Assembly: GCA_903834785.1 (NCBI GenBank) | Contig: CAILKP010000047.1 | Coordinates: 62,001-126,000 of the forward strand | DNA length: 64,000 nt | Direction of reading: 5' to 3' | From: an uncultured bacterium | GTDB taxonomy: Bacteria > Planctomycetota > Phycisphaerae > Phycisphaerales > UBA1924 | Part shown: positions 17,359 to 25,940 of the stretch, piece by piece | How positions within the stretch are numbered: position 1 is the first letter of the stretch | Layout of the letters: every line of letters begins with the position of its first letter | Notes under the pieces: generated by a model | Told to the model about the DNA's origin: nothing | Databases searched by the model: none | The model's input: the letters and a program-made list of their open reading frames with translations, nothing else | Program-made: the position numbers and the translations under genes

Positions 17359-18215
17359 GCCTTGCCCGCTGACTTGGGCCCGGCCTTCCCGCCGCCCTTG
17401 GACTTGGCCGTCACCCGCAGTTCGCACCTGTCTCCTAGTCCGCGGCAGATCTGGTGCTGGCTGCAGCAGCCCGTCGGCATCCCTCGAGCCGGGCAGCCCC
17501 GCCGCCCGTGAAAAATCAGCCGGTGCGAGAGCATGCACCACTCGTCCTGATACGCCGCAAAGCAGGCCATCAGCAGCTTCTCGCACTGCGCTACCGGTGT
17601 CCCCACTGGCACCAGCCCCAGCCGCTGGCTCAGCCGGTGCACGTGCGTGTCGACCACGAACCCGACGTTGATGCCAAAGGCGTTGCCCAGCACCACGTTG
17701 GCCGTCTTGCGGGCTACTCCGCGAAGCGTCAGCAGTTCATCCATCGTCCGTGGCACCTGGCCGCCAAACTTCTCGGTAAGCTCCTTGGTGGTCTGGCAGA
17801 TGCTTTTGGCCTTGGAGCGAAACAGTCCGATGGTCCGGATGTACGGCTCGATTTCTTCGGGCGTGGCCTTGGCGTAGTCCGCCGGTGTGGGATACGCCGC
17901 AAACAGCGCGGGTGTGCACTTGTTCACGCCGACATCTGTGGTCTGCGCCGAGCAGATCGTCGCGATCAGCAGCTCATGCGCGTTGCTGTGGTTGAGTTCG
18001 CAGTGGGCGTCGGGGTACGACTCCGCCAGCATGTCCCGCAGGGCGGCAGCCCTGCGAAGCTGTTCCGCGTTGACGCGGGGGAGGTCAAACGGCACGCCAG
18101 GGAGCCGATTTGCTGTCTTGGCGGCCTTTGGTCGCCCGGCCCGAACGCGATTTCCGCCGCCGGCACTGGCTGTCGCACCCATCGCCTTGCTGGTTGTGCT
18201 TTTCTTGCTGACCAT
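17349..18215 (-). CDS. nth: Endonuclease III with an altered iron-sulfur loop
   Basis: Nth is a DNA glycosylase/AP lyase that removes oxidised pyrimidines. The 288-residue protein has an unstructured basic N-terminal extension (about 45 residues), then the HhH-GPD core: LLIATICSAQTTD near 87, the hairpin with the catalytic lysine LRGVARKTANVVLG near 168, and the catalytic aspartate in VVDTHVHRLS near 188. The C-terminal cluster loop is unusual. The cysteines follow HGRRGC as C-x8-C-C-x5-C, whereas the family pattern is C-x6-C-x2-C-x5-C; a Thr stands at the second ligand position. The tail is Lys/Gly-rich. It converges on the DUF72 gene, overlapping its true end by 10 bases. Confidence 0.9.
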   Translation of the reverse strand: MVSKKSTTSKAMGATASAGGGNRVRAGRPKAAKTANRLPGVPFDLPRVNAEQLRRAAALRDMLAESYPDAHCELNHSNAHELLIATICSAQTTDVGVNKCTPALFAAYPTPADYAKATPEEIEPYIRTIGLFRSKAKSICQTTKELTEKFGGQVPRTMDELLTLRGVARKTANVVLGNAFGINVGFVVDTHVHRLSQRLGLVPVGTPVAQCEKLLMACFAAYQDEWCMLSHRLIFHGRRGCPARGMPTGCCSQHQICRGLGDRCELRVTAKSKGGGKAGPKSAGKAQS

Positions 18216-18262
18216 GAGATGGCCTCATCGTTGGCACCAATGCCGGCGGTATCCTTGCTTCC

Positions 18263-18760
18263 ATGGTTCCGGCCCTATTCGCACTCCTCCGTTTCAGCCT
18301 GCCCCGTTGCCCCGGGGCTGTCGCACTGGGCCTGGGTTGCGTCGCCGCGTGCCTCTCTGGGTGTGCCAGCAGTTTGCCGGAGGACGACTTTGACCTGGTC
18401 ATCACCCGTGGCGGGCAGCCCTGGGGTGGCGCAGTCGTCATGGTTCAACCCATGGACCGTCGCAACGCTCCGGTCAATCCTGTTGATGTCAGTCAGGCCA
18501 TCGATTACATCTCCCGGCCCGCGCCCGAGGCCCGGCTCGGCGGCCGCACCGATGCGTCGGGCCGTGTTCGCATCCGCACCTTTTCCGAGCTCTCCAGCCA
18601 GCTGTGCATCCTCGGGCCCGGCGGCACTTCCATCATCGCCATGCTGGAACCGATGGAAGATGAAGCCGCGGATTCTGCCCGGCTGCTCGTTCCGTTTGTT
18701 TACAACGACCCCGCCACGCCGCAGGTCGCCATCACGCTGACGCCCGCCGCGTCACGATGA
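18263..18760 (+). CDS. Small lipoprotein of unknown function
   Basis: The 165-residue product has a lipoprotein signal: a hydrophobic run ending in the lipobox LSGC with the acceptor Cys at about residue 34. The mature part is mostly beta-like and contains GGRTDASGRVRIRTF, a pattern seen in transthyretin-like or carboxypeptidase regulatory folds (Gly-x-Thr-Asp-x-x-Gly). This suggests a small envelope-attached Ig-like domain. No partner gene adjoins: nth diverges upstream and iscX converges downstream 24 bases away. Confidence 0.7.
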   Translation: MVPALFALLRFSLPRCPGAVALGLGCVAACLSGCASSLPEDDFDLVITRGGQPWGGAVVMVQPMDRRNAPVNPVDVSQAIDYISRPAPEARLGGRTDASGRVRIRTFSELSSQLCILGPGGTSIIAMLEPMEDEAADSARLLVPFVYNDPATPQVAITLTPAASR

Positions 18761-18784
18761 TGCGGCCGGGCGACATCGGCCTGG

Positions 18785-19027
18785 TTATTCCTCGTCATCT
18801 TCCGTGCGCCGCGTTCCTTGCCGCAGAGCGATCCAGCCTGCCTGGATGTGCTCCAGAATCTTCTCATTGACCGGGTGCTCCGGATCCGGCTCAAAGTCCG
18901 GCAGTGCCTCCACCAGCCGCCGCAGCTCGGTAAAGCGGATCCGCAGCGGGTCGATCTTGTCCGGGTGCTGCTCATGCAGCGCTTCGGCAATGTCCTCAAC
19001 ATCCAGCCAGCCAAATCCGCCTGCCAT
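18785..19027 (-). CDS. iscX: Fe-S assembly protein IscX
   Basis: IscX is a small acidic protein that binds the cysteine desulfurase IscS and modulates iron supply to the ISC system. The 80-residue product shows the family core: [31 protein letters not shown] and a final [12 protein letters not shown] with an acidic end. E. coli IscX is 66 residues. I chose the ATG at 19027, which starts three residues before the conserved FGWLD; an upstream start at 19096 would add a poorly conserved lead. It follows the ferredoxin gene on the same strand with a 75-base gap, echoing the fdx-iscX order at the end of the classical isc operon. Confidence 0.88.
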   Translation of the reverse strand: MAGGFGWLDVEDIAEALHEQHPDKIDPLRIRFTELRRLVEALPDFEPDPEHPVNEKILEHIQAGWIALRQGTRRTEDDEE

Positions 19028-19102
19028 GAGTTCGTTCCCGTTAGCGGCACTCGTCGCCGCGATGTTGCCACCGGCATTCCGCTCCCCCCGCCACATTCCC
19101 GC

Positions 19103-19495
19103 TCAGTGCGGCACTTCCTTGACCGCGTTGCGGTTCCACGACGGGATGCGGATCTTGATCGGTACGCTCCCCTTGATCAGGCACTGGCAGCTCAGCCGGC
19201 TGTTGCGCTGCAGCCCGGGCGCCTCCTCCACTCGGTCCTCTTCAGCCTCGGTGGACTCGCTGACGCAGTCCTCGCCCTGCTCCAGATAAATGTGGCACGT
19301 GCTGCACGCACACACGCCGCCGCAGGCGTGCTCAATGTTGATCCCGTTGGCCATCGCCACCTCCAGCAGGCTCATTCCTTCAGGCCCCTTGATGACCACA
19401 TCGTGATCCGATTTGCCCGTGAGCCCTTCCGGATCCTCCATGTGCACGTGAATCTGAACGTTGGCCGTAGCGGGATCGATGGGACGGACATGCAT
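19103..19495 (-). CDS. fdx: ISC-type [2Fe-2S] ferredoxin
   Basis: Adrenodoxin-type ferredoxin that supplies electrons for iron-sulfur cluster assembly. The 130-residue protein has the cluster-binding pattern [18 protein letters not shown] (C-x5-C-x2-C) near residues 55-65 and the distal cysteine in SRLSCQCLI near 103. Both segments are nearly those of ISC ferredoxin. The N-terminal 20 residues and the last 15 extend slightly beyond the usual 110. The ATG at 19495 is preferred because the upstream extension is low-complexity. A TACAAT -10-like hexamer for this strand lies at 19567-19572, about 75 bases upstream. iscX lies downstream; iscS, iscU and hscA are not in the window. Confidence 0.92.
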   Translation of the reverse strand: MHVRPIDPATANVQIHVHMEDPEGLTGKSDHDVVIKGPEGMSLLEVAMANGINIEHACGGVCACSTCHIYLEQGEDCVSESTEAEEDRVEEAPGLQRNSRLSCQCLIKGSVPIKIRIPSWNRNAVKEVPH

Positions 19496-19825
19496 GGAGG
19501 TAACTCTGCAAAGAAGAGGCAAAACGCATATCGGCTCGGGCTTTGCGCCCGGCCGCGGATCGTCCCATTGTATGGGCGTGGACACTTCCTCCGACGGATG
19601 TCGGACCTGACTGGCACCACGCAATCGCGGGCCGCGACATCCGGACCCGCAGGTCATCAGCAGCGGGCGGCGTTTGAACTCTCGGCGGTCTTGCCCTCTG
19701 CGTCCGTTCCGCTCCCCGACCCGAATCCCCAGCGGCGTCGTAGCATGCTCGGGTCGCGTCCCTCTCCGCCCGCTCGGCCACCGCCTGAGTCCTCCAGTCC
19801 CACGCCCCTGCCAGATCGCCCCACC
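19496..19825. other. Divergent intergenic region between fdx and the AAA gene
   Basis: About 330 bases with no convincing gene. For the minus strand a TACAAT hexamer is seen at 19567-19572 but without a good -35. Nothing clear drives the plus-strand AAA gene. Confidence 0.5.
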
Positions 19826-21277
19826 ATGTCCACCCGTACCCATCATGCCGCATTCCCCGCCGGGCTCCCTGCCACCGTGGGGGCCCTCAAGGCCTCCGGC
19901 TGGGCTTCCCGAACCGTCAAGGCGGAACTGCGGGCCAACATCACCGCCGCCCTCCGCTCTGGCGATGAGCTCTTCCCCGGCATCGTCGGCTACGACAGCA
20001 CCGTCATTCCGGAGATCATCACCGGCATCCTCTCCGGCCACGACATGCTGTTCCTTGGCGAGAAGGGCCAGGGCAAGAGCCGCCTGATGCGATTGCTGGC
20101 CCGCTTCCTCGATGAGTGGACCCCGTATCTTGCCATCCCCGGCGACTACCTCGGTGGCAGCCCCGTACACGAGGACCCGCTCAAGCCGATCACCCGCGCC
20201 GGCAAGGCCTTCCTGGCTGAACACGCCGACAACGCGCCCATCGCCTGGTGGCATCGGGCCGACCGCTACGCCGAGCGCCTCGCCCCCGGCACCAAGTTCG
20301 CCGACATCATCGGCGAGATCGACCCGGCCAAGCTCGCCTCGGGCGTCTCGATGAGCACCGAGGACTCGCTGCATTTCGGCCTCATCCCCCGTATGCACCG
20401 CGGCATCTTCGCGATGAACGAACTGCCCGACCTCGACGATCTGGTGCAGGTCGGGCTGTTCAACATTCTCGAGGAGCGCGACGTTCAGATCCGCGGCTAC
20501 CCCGTCAGCTTCGAGATCGACGTCATGGTGCTCTTCTCGGCCAACCCCGCGACGTACAACCGCTCCGGCAAGGTCATTCCCCAGCTCAAGGACCGCATCG
20601 GCACCACCGTCGTGACCCACTACCCGCGTGAGCGTGACCTGGGTATCGATATCACCCAGCGCGAGGCCGATCTCGACCTCGGCGGCGAGTTTCCAGTCGT
20701 GGTTCCCCGATTCATGGTCGAGATCAACGAGCAGATCGCCATCGCCGCCCGCAAGAGCAAGTACGTTGATCACCAGTCCGGCGTTTCCGCCCGGTTCAGC
20801 ATCGCCAACTACCGGACGATGGTCTCGTCGGCTCGGCAGCGCGGCATCCGCCTTGGTGAGCGCCCGGCTGTGCCCCGCATCAGCGATCTGGCCCACATCC
20901 ACGCCTCATCGACCGGCAAGCTCGAACTCGACTTGATGGGCTCGCACCAGATGAGCGAGAAGCAGGTCATCGACGCAGTCATGGCCGAGGCGATCAAGGT
21001 GGTCTTTGAGGAATACGTCACCCGCCACGGCCTGGAGGAGATCGCCCAGATCTTCTCCAAGGGCGTCCGCATCGAAGTGGGGGACATGCTGCCCAGCACC
21101 CACTACGAGAAGCTCATCCGCCGCGTGCCGCCGATCTGGGACAAGGCCTTCGAGCTCAACGCCTCGGCCGATCCCGCCGTTCGCGCCAGCTGCATCGAGT
21201 TCGTCCTCGCCGGTCTCCACGCCAGCGACCGTATCAGCCGCGCGACCAAGCACGGCAGAATCAGCTACGAAACCTGA
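19826..21277 (+). CDS. Magnesium-chelatase-like AAA+ ATPase
   Basis: A 483-residue AAA+ protein of the chelatase-I/MoxR branch. Residues about 48-75 read [18 protein letters not shown] then [13 protein letters not shown] (Walker A). The helix-2 insert is large, with [13 protein letters not shown] near 155-170. Walker B/sensor elements lie at [11 protein letters not shown] near 195 and [12 protein letters not shown] near 237. These ATPases work with a VWA-domain partner to pull on or insert metals into target proteins. The VWA gene follows 36 bases downstream on the same strand, so the two form an operon. No porphyrin synthesis gene is near, so true Mg-chelatase activity is unlikely. Confidence 0.85.
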   Translation: MSTRTHHAAFPAGLPATVGALKASGWASRTVKAELRANITAALRSGDELFPGIVGYDSTVIPEIITGILSGHDMLFLGEKGQGKSRLMRLLARFLDEWTPYLAIPGDYLGGSPVHEDPLKPITRAGKAFLAEHADNAPIAWWHRADRYAERLAPGTKFADIIGEIDPAKLASGVSMSTEDSLHFGLIPRMHRGIFAMNELPDLDDLVQVGLFNILEERDVQIRGYPVSFEIDVMVLFSANPATYNRSGKVIPQLKDRIGTTVVTHYPRERDLGIDITQREADLDLGGEFPVVVPRFMVEINEQIAIAARKSKYVDHQSGVSARFSIANYRTMVSSARQRGIRLGERPAVPRISDLAHIHASSTGKLELDLMGSHQMSEKQVIDAVMAEAIKVVFEEYVTRHGLEEIAQIFSKGVRIEVGDMLPSTHYEKLIRRVPPIWDKAFELNASADPAVRASCIEFVLAGLHASDRISRATKHGRISYET

Positions 21278-21313
21278 TCCACCGCCCGGCCACACCGCCC
21301 CAGATCGCCATCC

Positions 21314-23089
21314 ATGCCGCCAACCGACCCAACACCGCCGCAGAACGCGCCCGATGAACCCGGGCCTGAGGCCGTTGCACCGCCGGGGCTCATCCACGCG
21401 TACCAGGCCTTCGACCCCAAGAGCTTCCCCTCGCCCACGCAGCCCCCGCCGGACCTGGCAGGCATCGCGATGGAGCACATGCTGGCCTACGGCTCTCTTC
21501 GTGAACTCACGCCCGAGGAACTGGCTAACGCCATTCGCCTCGACCCCTCGATGATCGCCAGCCTCGGCCCATCGCTCGATGCTCTGGCCGCCATGCTCGA
21601 GGATCGCAAACGCAAGATTCTCGAGAAGTTCGAGACCGACTCGGTGCAGAAGCTCGCCGAGAGCGAGTTCCGCGAAGTTGCCGATGCGGCCCGACCTCCG
21701 AAGGACAGCCGCGGCGACTACACCCGTGCCATCCGGTCACTGCAGATCAGCGAGCTCGAACGGCTCTGGTACGCGCAGCGTGACGAGCAGTCCGATTTCT
21801 CCCGGGACCTTATGGCCGTGATGAACGCCCTGGGGAACCGCTACCAGGTCGACGAGCTCTCCAGCAAGTACGCCTTCACCGGTCACGATCCCCTGACCGT
21901 CGAAGAAGCCCTGGAAGTCAAGGCCGAGCTCGAAGCCATCGACAAGCTGCAGGATCAGATCAAGCAGGCTGCCCAAACGGCGCAGCTCGCGATCATCGAC
22001 ATGGAGCAGCTCGCCGAGTTCGCCGAGTCCGCTCAGATCGAAGAACTCAACCGCCTTCAGCAGCAAATCGAGGAGTACGTTCGCCAGGAGGCCGAGCGGC
22101 AGGGAATCGAGAGTTCCAAAGGCGGCTTTAAGATCACGCCGCAGGCCATGAAGCTCTTCCAGTCCCGCCTGCTCACTGAGATCTTTGCCGATCTTCAGGC
22201 CTCCCGCTCCGGCCGCCACTCCGGCCCCATCGTTGGCGAAGGCCCGACCGAACTGCCCCGAACCCGGGCGTATCAGTTCGGCGACTCCGCGGCCAACATG
22301 GACGTCACCCAGTCGTTCATAAACGCCATGATCCGTCAGGGGCCGCCGGCTGCTGGCTCCGCCCACGGGAGCGGCCCGCGCATCCGCCTGCGGCCGGACG
22401 ACATCGAGATCTTCCAGACCCGCAACAACCCCAAGGCCGCGACCGCAGTGCTCATGGACATGTCCGGCTCCATGCGTCACGGCGGCCAGTACATCAACGT
22501 CAAGCGCATGGCTCTGGCCCTCGATGCCCTCATCCGCCGCGAGTACCCCGGCGACTTCCTCAAGTTCGTCGAGATGTACAGCATGGCTCGCCTGCGTGAG
22601 CCCTCCGAAATCGTCGCCATGATGCCCAAGCCCGTGAGCATCCACAACCCTGTGGTGCGGCTGAAGGTCAACATGGCCGACCCCGACATCTCCGAGCTGC
22701 GCATCCCCCAGCACTTTACCAACATCCAGCGGGCCATGCAACTGGCCCGGACGATGCTCTCAGCCCAGGACACGCCCAATCGCCAGATCATCCTGATCAC
22801 CGACGGCCTGCCGACCGCCCACTTCGAGGGCCCCGAGCTCTTCCTGCTCTACCCGCCGGACCCGCGGACCGAGGAGGCCACCATGCGTGAGGCCAACCTG
22901 TGCGCCCGCGAGGGAATCACGCTGAACATCTTCCTCCTGCCCAGCTGGAGCCAGTCCAGCGAGGACATCCAGTTCGCCCAGCGCATGGCCATGGCCACCA
23001 GCGGCCGCGTCTTTTTCACCGGCGGCAGCGATCTGGACCGGTTCGTGCTGTGGGATTACGTGGCGATGCGCCGCAAGATCATCGCCTGA
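21314..23089 (+). CDS. VWA-domain protein, partner of the AAA+ ATPase
   Basis: A 591-residue cytoplasmic protein with a C-terminal von Willebrand A domain (about 370-585). Its metal-ion adhesion site is DMSGSM near residue 382, followed by a second motif around HFTNIQRAMQLA near 465 and LITDGLPTAH near 495. The first 370 residues are helical with a Glu/Gln-rich coiled coil (about 190-265) and a Pro-rich head. Such VWA proteins bind the AAA+ hexamer encoded directly upstream and present the substrate. It is the last gene of this pair. Confidence 0.87.
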   Translation: MPPTDPTPPQNAPDEPGPEAVAPPGLIHAYQAFDPKSFPSPTQPPPDLAGIAMEHMLAYGSLRELTPEELANAIRLDPSMIASLGPSLDALAAMLEDRKRKILEKFETDSVQKLAESEFREVADAARPPKDSRGDYTRAIRSLQISELERLWYAQRDEQSDFSRDLMAVMNALGNRYQVDELSSKYAFTGHDPLTVEEALEVKAELEAIDKLQDQIKQAAQTAQLAIIDMEQLAEFAESAQIEELNRLQQQIEEYVRQEAERQGIESSKGGFKITPQAMKLFQSRLLTEIFADLQASRSGRHSGPIVGEGPTELPRTRAYQFGDSAANMDVTQSFINAMIRQGPPAAGSAHGSGPRIRLRPDDIEIFQTRNNPKAATAVLMDMSGSMRHGGQYINVKRMALALDALIRREYPGDFLKFVEMYSMARLREPSEIVAMMPKPVSIHNPVVRLKVNMADPDISELRIPQHFTNIQRAMQLARTMLSAQDTPNRQIILITDGLPTAHFEGPELFLLYPPDPRTEEATMREANLCAREGITLNIFLLPSWSQSSEDIQFAQRMAMATSGRVFFTGGSDLDRFVLWDYVAMRRKIIA

Positions 23090-23319
23090 GCACGGCCGCA
23101 GCGTTGTCGGGTACCGCTTCGGCCACCCAACTGATACGACTGGAAATACCTCCAGACGCCCGTAACGACCCCTCCTGCGGCCCACTGGATCTGCCACGCG
23201 GGCCTTGTAAGGGAGGAGTGGGGGGGCTGCAGGCGTCGGGCCTGCGGCTGCGAGATCGGTCGCGCTCTCAAAGAGACCGGCGTGCGGCACACCCCGCTTA
23301 GCACAGGCCTGAATCCTGT
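23090..23319. other. Intergenic region after the VWA gene
   Basis: About 230 bases with no open frame that looks coding and no RNA gene I can support. Several short GC-rich repeats are present, and a 5-bp stem with 7-base loop at 23303-23319 resembles a tRNA T-arm but lacks the other arms. Confidence 0.45.
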
Positions 23320-23356
23320 CAAAATCAAAACCGCCCGGGCCTGCGGGCCCGGGCGG
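23320..23356 (-). terminator. Rho-independent terminator of the porin gene
   Basis: An 11-bp GC stem (CCGCCCGGGCC with its complement, 23331-23356) is followed, on the minus strand, by TTTTGATTTT. It lies 80 bases past the porin stop codon. Confidence 0.88.
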
Positions 23357-23435
23357 TCGGAGTCGTAGTTGAGTTCTAGAGCCGTTTATCGGTCAGCTTT
23401 CGCTGGCCGGAACGGCACTCAGGCAAGGGCCTGAT

Positions 23436-24746
23436 TTAGAACATGACCTGGAGCTGAGCACGCAGGGCGATTTCAGCGCCCTTGTTGGCGCCGGTCAGGC
23501 CCAGGGTGTTGCCGTCGAAGCCGCCACCGATGAGGGTGGTGCCGACAAGGCCGTCGGAGTGGTTCAGACCGAAGACGCAGTCAACGGTCAGCTTGGCAGC
23601 GTTGCCGGCGAAGTAGTGGTTCGCACCGACGGTGACGAACTGGTAGTTCTTCTGGATGTTGCGGTCGCCATCGAGCATCATGAGCTCGTACTTGGCGAAG
23701 AGGTCAGCGTCGGGCAGGACGCGGTAGTTGCCCTGAGCAACGAAGCCGAAGTCGTCACGCTTGATCTTGTCGGTGGTGGTAGCGCCCGAAGACTCGGTGT
23801 GTGTGCCGACGAAGGCCAGGAAGGCGCCGAAACCGCCGCCCTCGATCTGAGCGTCAACGGTGTAGCCGAGCAGGGTGGTGTCGGTAGCGGTGATGGCCTG
23901 AGCGTTGTTGGCCTGACCCTGGACGTGGAAGGCGGCGCCGATGTTGCCGGCGTACTTCTCGTCCTGGCGGCTGGTGTAGTCACGCAGCTGAGCGCGGGTG
24001 CCGGCAAAGCGGAACTCGCCACGGCCGGTCAGGGCCCAGTCAGCGGCCAGAGCGCTGGTCGAGACAGTGTCGCTGCCGGAACCGAAGGTCTTGCGACCCT
24101 CGCCACGGGCGCCGTCGGAGAAGTCGAAGCTGCCGTCGAAGTTATCCGAGAGGTAGTACAGGCTGACAGCCTGGCTACGGCCCTGAGAGAAGAAGGAGTT
24201 CACGATACCGCGGTCAGCGGCCATCGTATTGACGTCGCTGTTGAGCTCTTCCTTCAGGAAGCCGACCTTGTACTGGCCGGCCTTCAGGCCCCAGCCCCCG
24301 CCGAGCTCGTAAGCAACGAACGCATCGTCCATGACGACCGCATCGCCGTTCTTGGAGATGATGCGGACGGAGTACTTCAGCGACTCGCTACCGGCGTTAC
24401 CGGTGAAAGCGATGGCCGTGCGGCGGATGTTGAAGCCGTGGCCGAAGTCAGAACCCGTGCCAGCGCCACCACCGTTGAGGGTGTTGTCGTTGTCAGCGAA
24501 ACGGGCGGTATAGCGGAACTGGGTGAAGCCGCTGACGTTCAGGCGGTACTTGTTGTCGGCCGAGGCCAGGAAGAAGTTCTTGTCGTAGCCGGCCGTCGCG
24601 CCACCCTGCAGCAGGGAGGAACGCGTCTCGGCATCAGCCATCATCTCGGACACCATCGAACGGACCTCGTCGCGGCTGACCGGCTCAGCGGCAACAGCGG
24701 GGAGGGCCAGACCAGCAACCACGATCAGAGCAAAAGCGTTCTTCAT
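23436..24746 (-). CDS. Outer membrane porin (OprO/OprP-like)
   Basis: A 436-residue outer membrane channel protein. It has a signal peptide cut after AVA-AEP near residue 20, a short helical stretch (SRDEVRSMVSEMMADAE) that may trimerise or bind peptidoglycan, then a barrel of amphipathic strands such as YRLNVSGFTQFRYTARF and ends ALRAQLQVMF with the terminal Phe of outer membrane proteins. Segments FNIRRTAIAFTG and WGLKAGQYKVGFLKEEL match phosphate-selective porin O/P family features. Codon use is strongly biased, as for a highly expressed gene. A GGAG site lies 8 bases before the ATG, a promoter is at 24915-24943 and a terminator follows. The divergent neighbour is a PhoB-like regulator, which fits phosphate control, though no Pho box was seen. 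Confidence 0.88.
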   Translation of the reverse strand: MKNAFALIVVAGLALPAVAAEPVSRDEVRSMVSEMMADAETRSSLLQGGATAGYDKNFFLASADNKYRLNVSGFTQFRYTARFADNDNTLNGGGAGTGSDFGHGFNIRRTAIAFTGNAGSESLKYSVRIISKNGDAVVMDDAFVAYELGGGWGLKAGQYKVGFLKEELNSDVNTMAADRGIVNSFFSQGRSQAVSLYYLSDNFDGSFDFSDGARGEGRKTFGSGSDTVSTSALAADWALTGRGEFRFAGTRAQLRDYTSRQDEKYAGNIGAAFHVQGQANNAQAITATDTTLLGYTVDAQIEGGGFGAFLAFVGTHTESSGATTTDKIKRDDFGFVAQGNYRVLPDADLFAKYELMMLDGDRNIQKNYQFVTVGANHYFAGNAAKLTVDCVFGLNHSDGLVGTTLIGGGFDGNTLGLTGANKGAEIALRAQLQVMF

Positions 24747-24914
24747 AACAGGCTCCAGATAACTTGAGACGACTCCTTACACGTAAACTGCCGCTGGCGT
24801 CGAACCGTCTCACTTCGATGCGGCGGCCTTGGTCACTGCTCAGGCTCCAAGCCGTTGCAGCGTCGCAGGCGTTGCTCGCCAGATCGCGGATTCATCCGCT
24901 GACTGGCACCCCTA

Positions 24915-24943
24915 AGTATACCCCGCTGAGTTAGCAAGTGCAA
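24915..24943 (-). promoter_or_regulatory. Sigma-70 type promoter of the porin gene
   Basis: On the minus strand TTGCAC (24938-24943) and TATACT (24915-24920) are separated by exactly 17 bases, a near-consensus -35/-10 pair. The expected start of transcription is about 160 bases before the porin ATG, leaving a long leader. It is the best promoter in the window. Confidence 0.8.
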
Positions 24944-24959
24944 ACTCACTTGCGCTAAC
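24930..24959. promoter_or_regulatory. Inverted repeat overlapping the porin -35 box (candidate operator)
   Basis: GTTAGCAAGTG (24930-24940) pairs with CACTTGCGCTAAC (24947-24959); the arms match except for a 2-base bulge, around a 6-base centre. The repeat covers the -35 hexamer, where a bound regulator would block or recruit RNA polymerase. It does not resemble a Pho box. Confidence 0.6.
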
Positions 24960-25207
24960 CCCGTCTATCGGCGGTCGTCCAATCCGTTCTGGATTCTTTT
25001 CGACAGCTTTTCCACACCCCCATCCGCCCCCAAAATGACCATCTTTGCGCTTTTATGAGTTATTGGCACATTGCAACGCCTTTATCCGCCTCCCGTCGCC
25101 CCTGCCTTCACGCAATCTTTGCCCATCACGTTGGTGATGTCTCGCCATCCGTCTCTAACCTTGTTTGCTTCGTCCAAACGTCGGTTTTGTCCATGGAGTC
25201 CCCGAGT

Positions 25208-25939
25208 ATGACCCCTGATCGCACGGTCCTGGTCGTCGAAGATGAGCGAGACCTCGCCGACCTGATCTGCTTCAACCTCCAGCGCGGCGGCTATGCAGCA
25301 ACCGCCGTCTACGACGGCCATGCCGCCGTCGCCGCGGCAGCCGCAAACGCCCCCGATCTGGTCATCCTCGATGTCATGCTCCCCGGGCTCAGCGGCCTCG
25401 ATGTCGCCCGCCAGATTCGCACCAACCAGCGCTCCCAGACCGTTCCGATCATCATGCTCACTGCTCGCGGCGAGGAAGCCGATCAGGTCGCCGGGTTATC
25501 GGCCGGTGCCGACGATTACGTCACCAAGCCCTTCTCCATGAAGGTGCTCATGGCCCGCGTCGCCGCCAAACTCCGCCGGGCCCCCGTTGCCGCTGAGCCC
25601 ACTGGAAAGCTTGAGCTAGGACCGATCGGGATCGATCTTGACACGCACTCAGTAACCTGCGAAGGTGCGGCTGTCGTGCTGACCCTGACGGAGTTCAAAC
25701 TCCTCGCCGCGCTCCTGGCCGCTCCCAAACGCGTGCTCAGCCGCTCAGACCTCATCGAACGCGTCATGGGCCCGGGCATCGTGGTCACCACGCGCACCAT
25801 CGATGTCCACATCGCTGCCATCCGCAAGAAGCTCGCCCACAACGGCGGCATGATCCGCACGATCCGCGGTGTCGGCTACCAGGTCATGCCCGAGCCGGCG
25901 ATGCAGCCCGAAAGCGACGAGCCCGTCACGGCAGACTGA
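25208..25939 (+). CDS. OmpR/PhoB-family response regulator
   Basis: A 243-residue DNA-binding response regulator. The receiver domain (about 5-120) has the acidic pair VVEDERD, the phospho-acceptor Asp in LVILDVMLPGL near residue 52, the Thr in IMLTAR and the Lys in YVTKPFS near 102. The winged-helix domain (about 140-230) has TLTEFKLLAALLAAP, LSRSDLIERVMG, TRTIDVHIAAIRKKL and IRGVGYQ, all PhoB-type landmarks. I chose the ATG at 25208 because a GGAG sits 9 bases before it; ATG at 25193 is in frame. The histidine kinase gene follows after a tandem-repeat spacer, and the porin diverges upstream. It probably governs phosphate or envelope response. Confidence 0.9.
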   Translation: MTPDRTVLVVEDERDLADLICFNLQRGGYAATAVYDGHAAVAAAAANAPDLVILDVMLPGLSGLDVARQIRTNQRSQTVPIIMLTARGEEADQVAGLSAGADDYVTKPFSMKVLMARVAAKLRRAPVAAEPTGKLELGPIGIDLDTHSVTCEGAAVVLTLTEFKLLAALLAAPKRVLSRSDLIERVMGPGIVVTTRTIDVHIAAIRKKLAHNGGMIRTIRGVGYQVMPEPAMQPESDEPVTAD

Positions 25940-25940
25940 G

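Larger units (their letters stand above)
24747..25207. other. Divergent regulatory region between the porin and the response regulator
   Basis: About 460 bases without a gene. It holds the porin promoter, its palindrome and the 160-base porin leader. The part from 24980 to 25100 is AT-richer than its surroundings and probably contains the promoter of the response regulator; no clear -35/-10 pair was found there. Confidence 0.55.

Noticed and set aside
19496-20902. Upstream extension of the ferredoxin gene by over 450 codons on the minus strand
   Set aside because: It covers the AAA gene in reverse; only the part from 19495 matches a ferredoxin.
23303-23319. tRNA-like T-arm (5-bp stem, 7-base loop)
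   Set aside because: The loop lacks the TTC-purine-A pattern and no acceptor, D or anticodon arm can be fitted.
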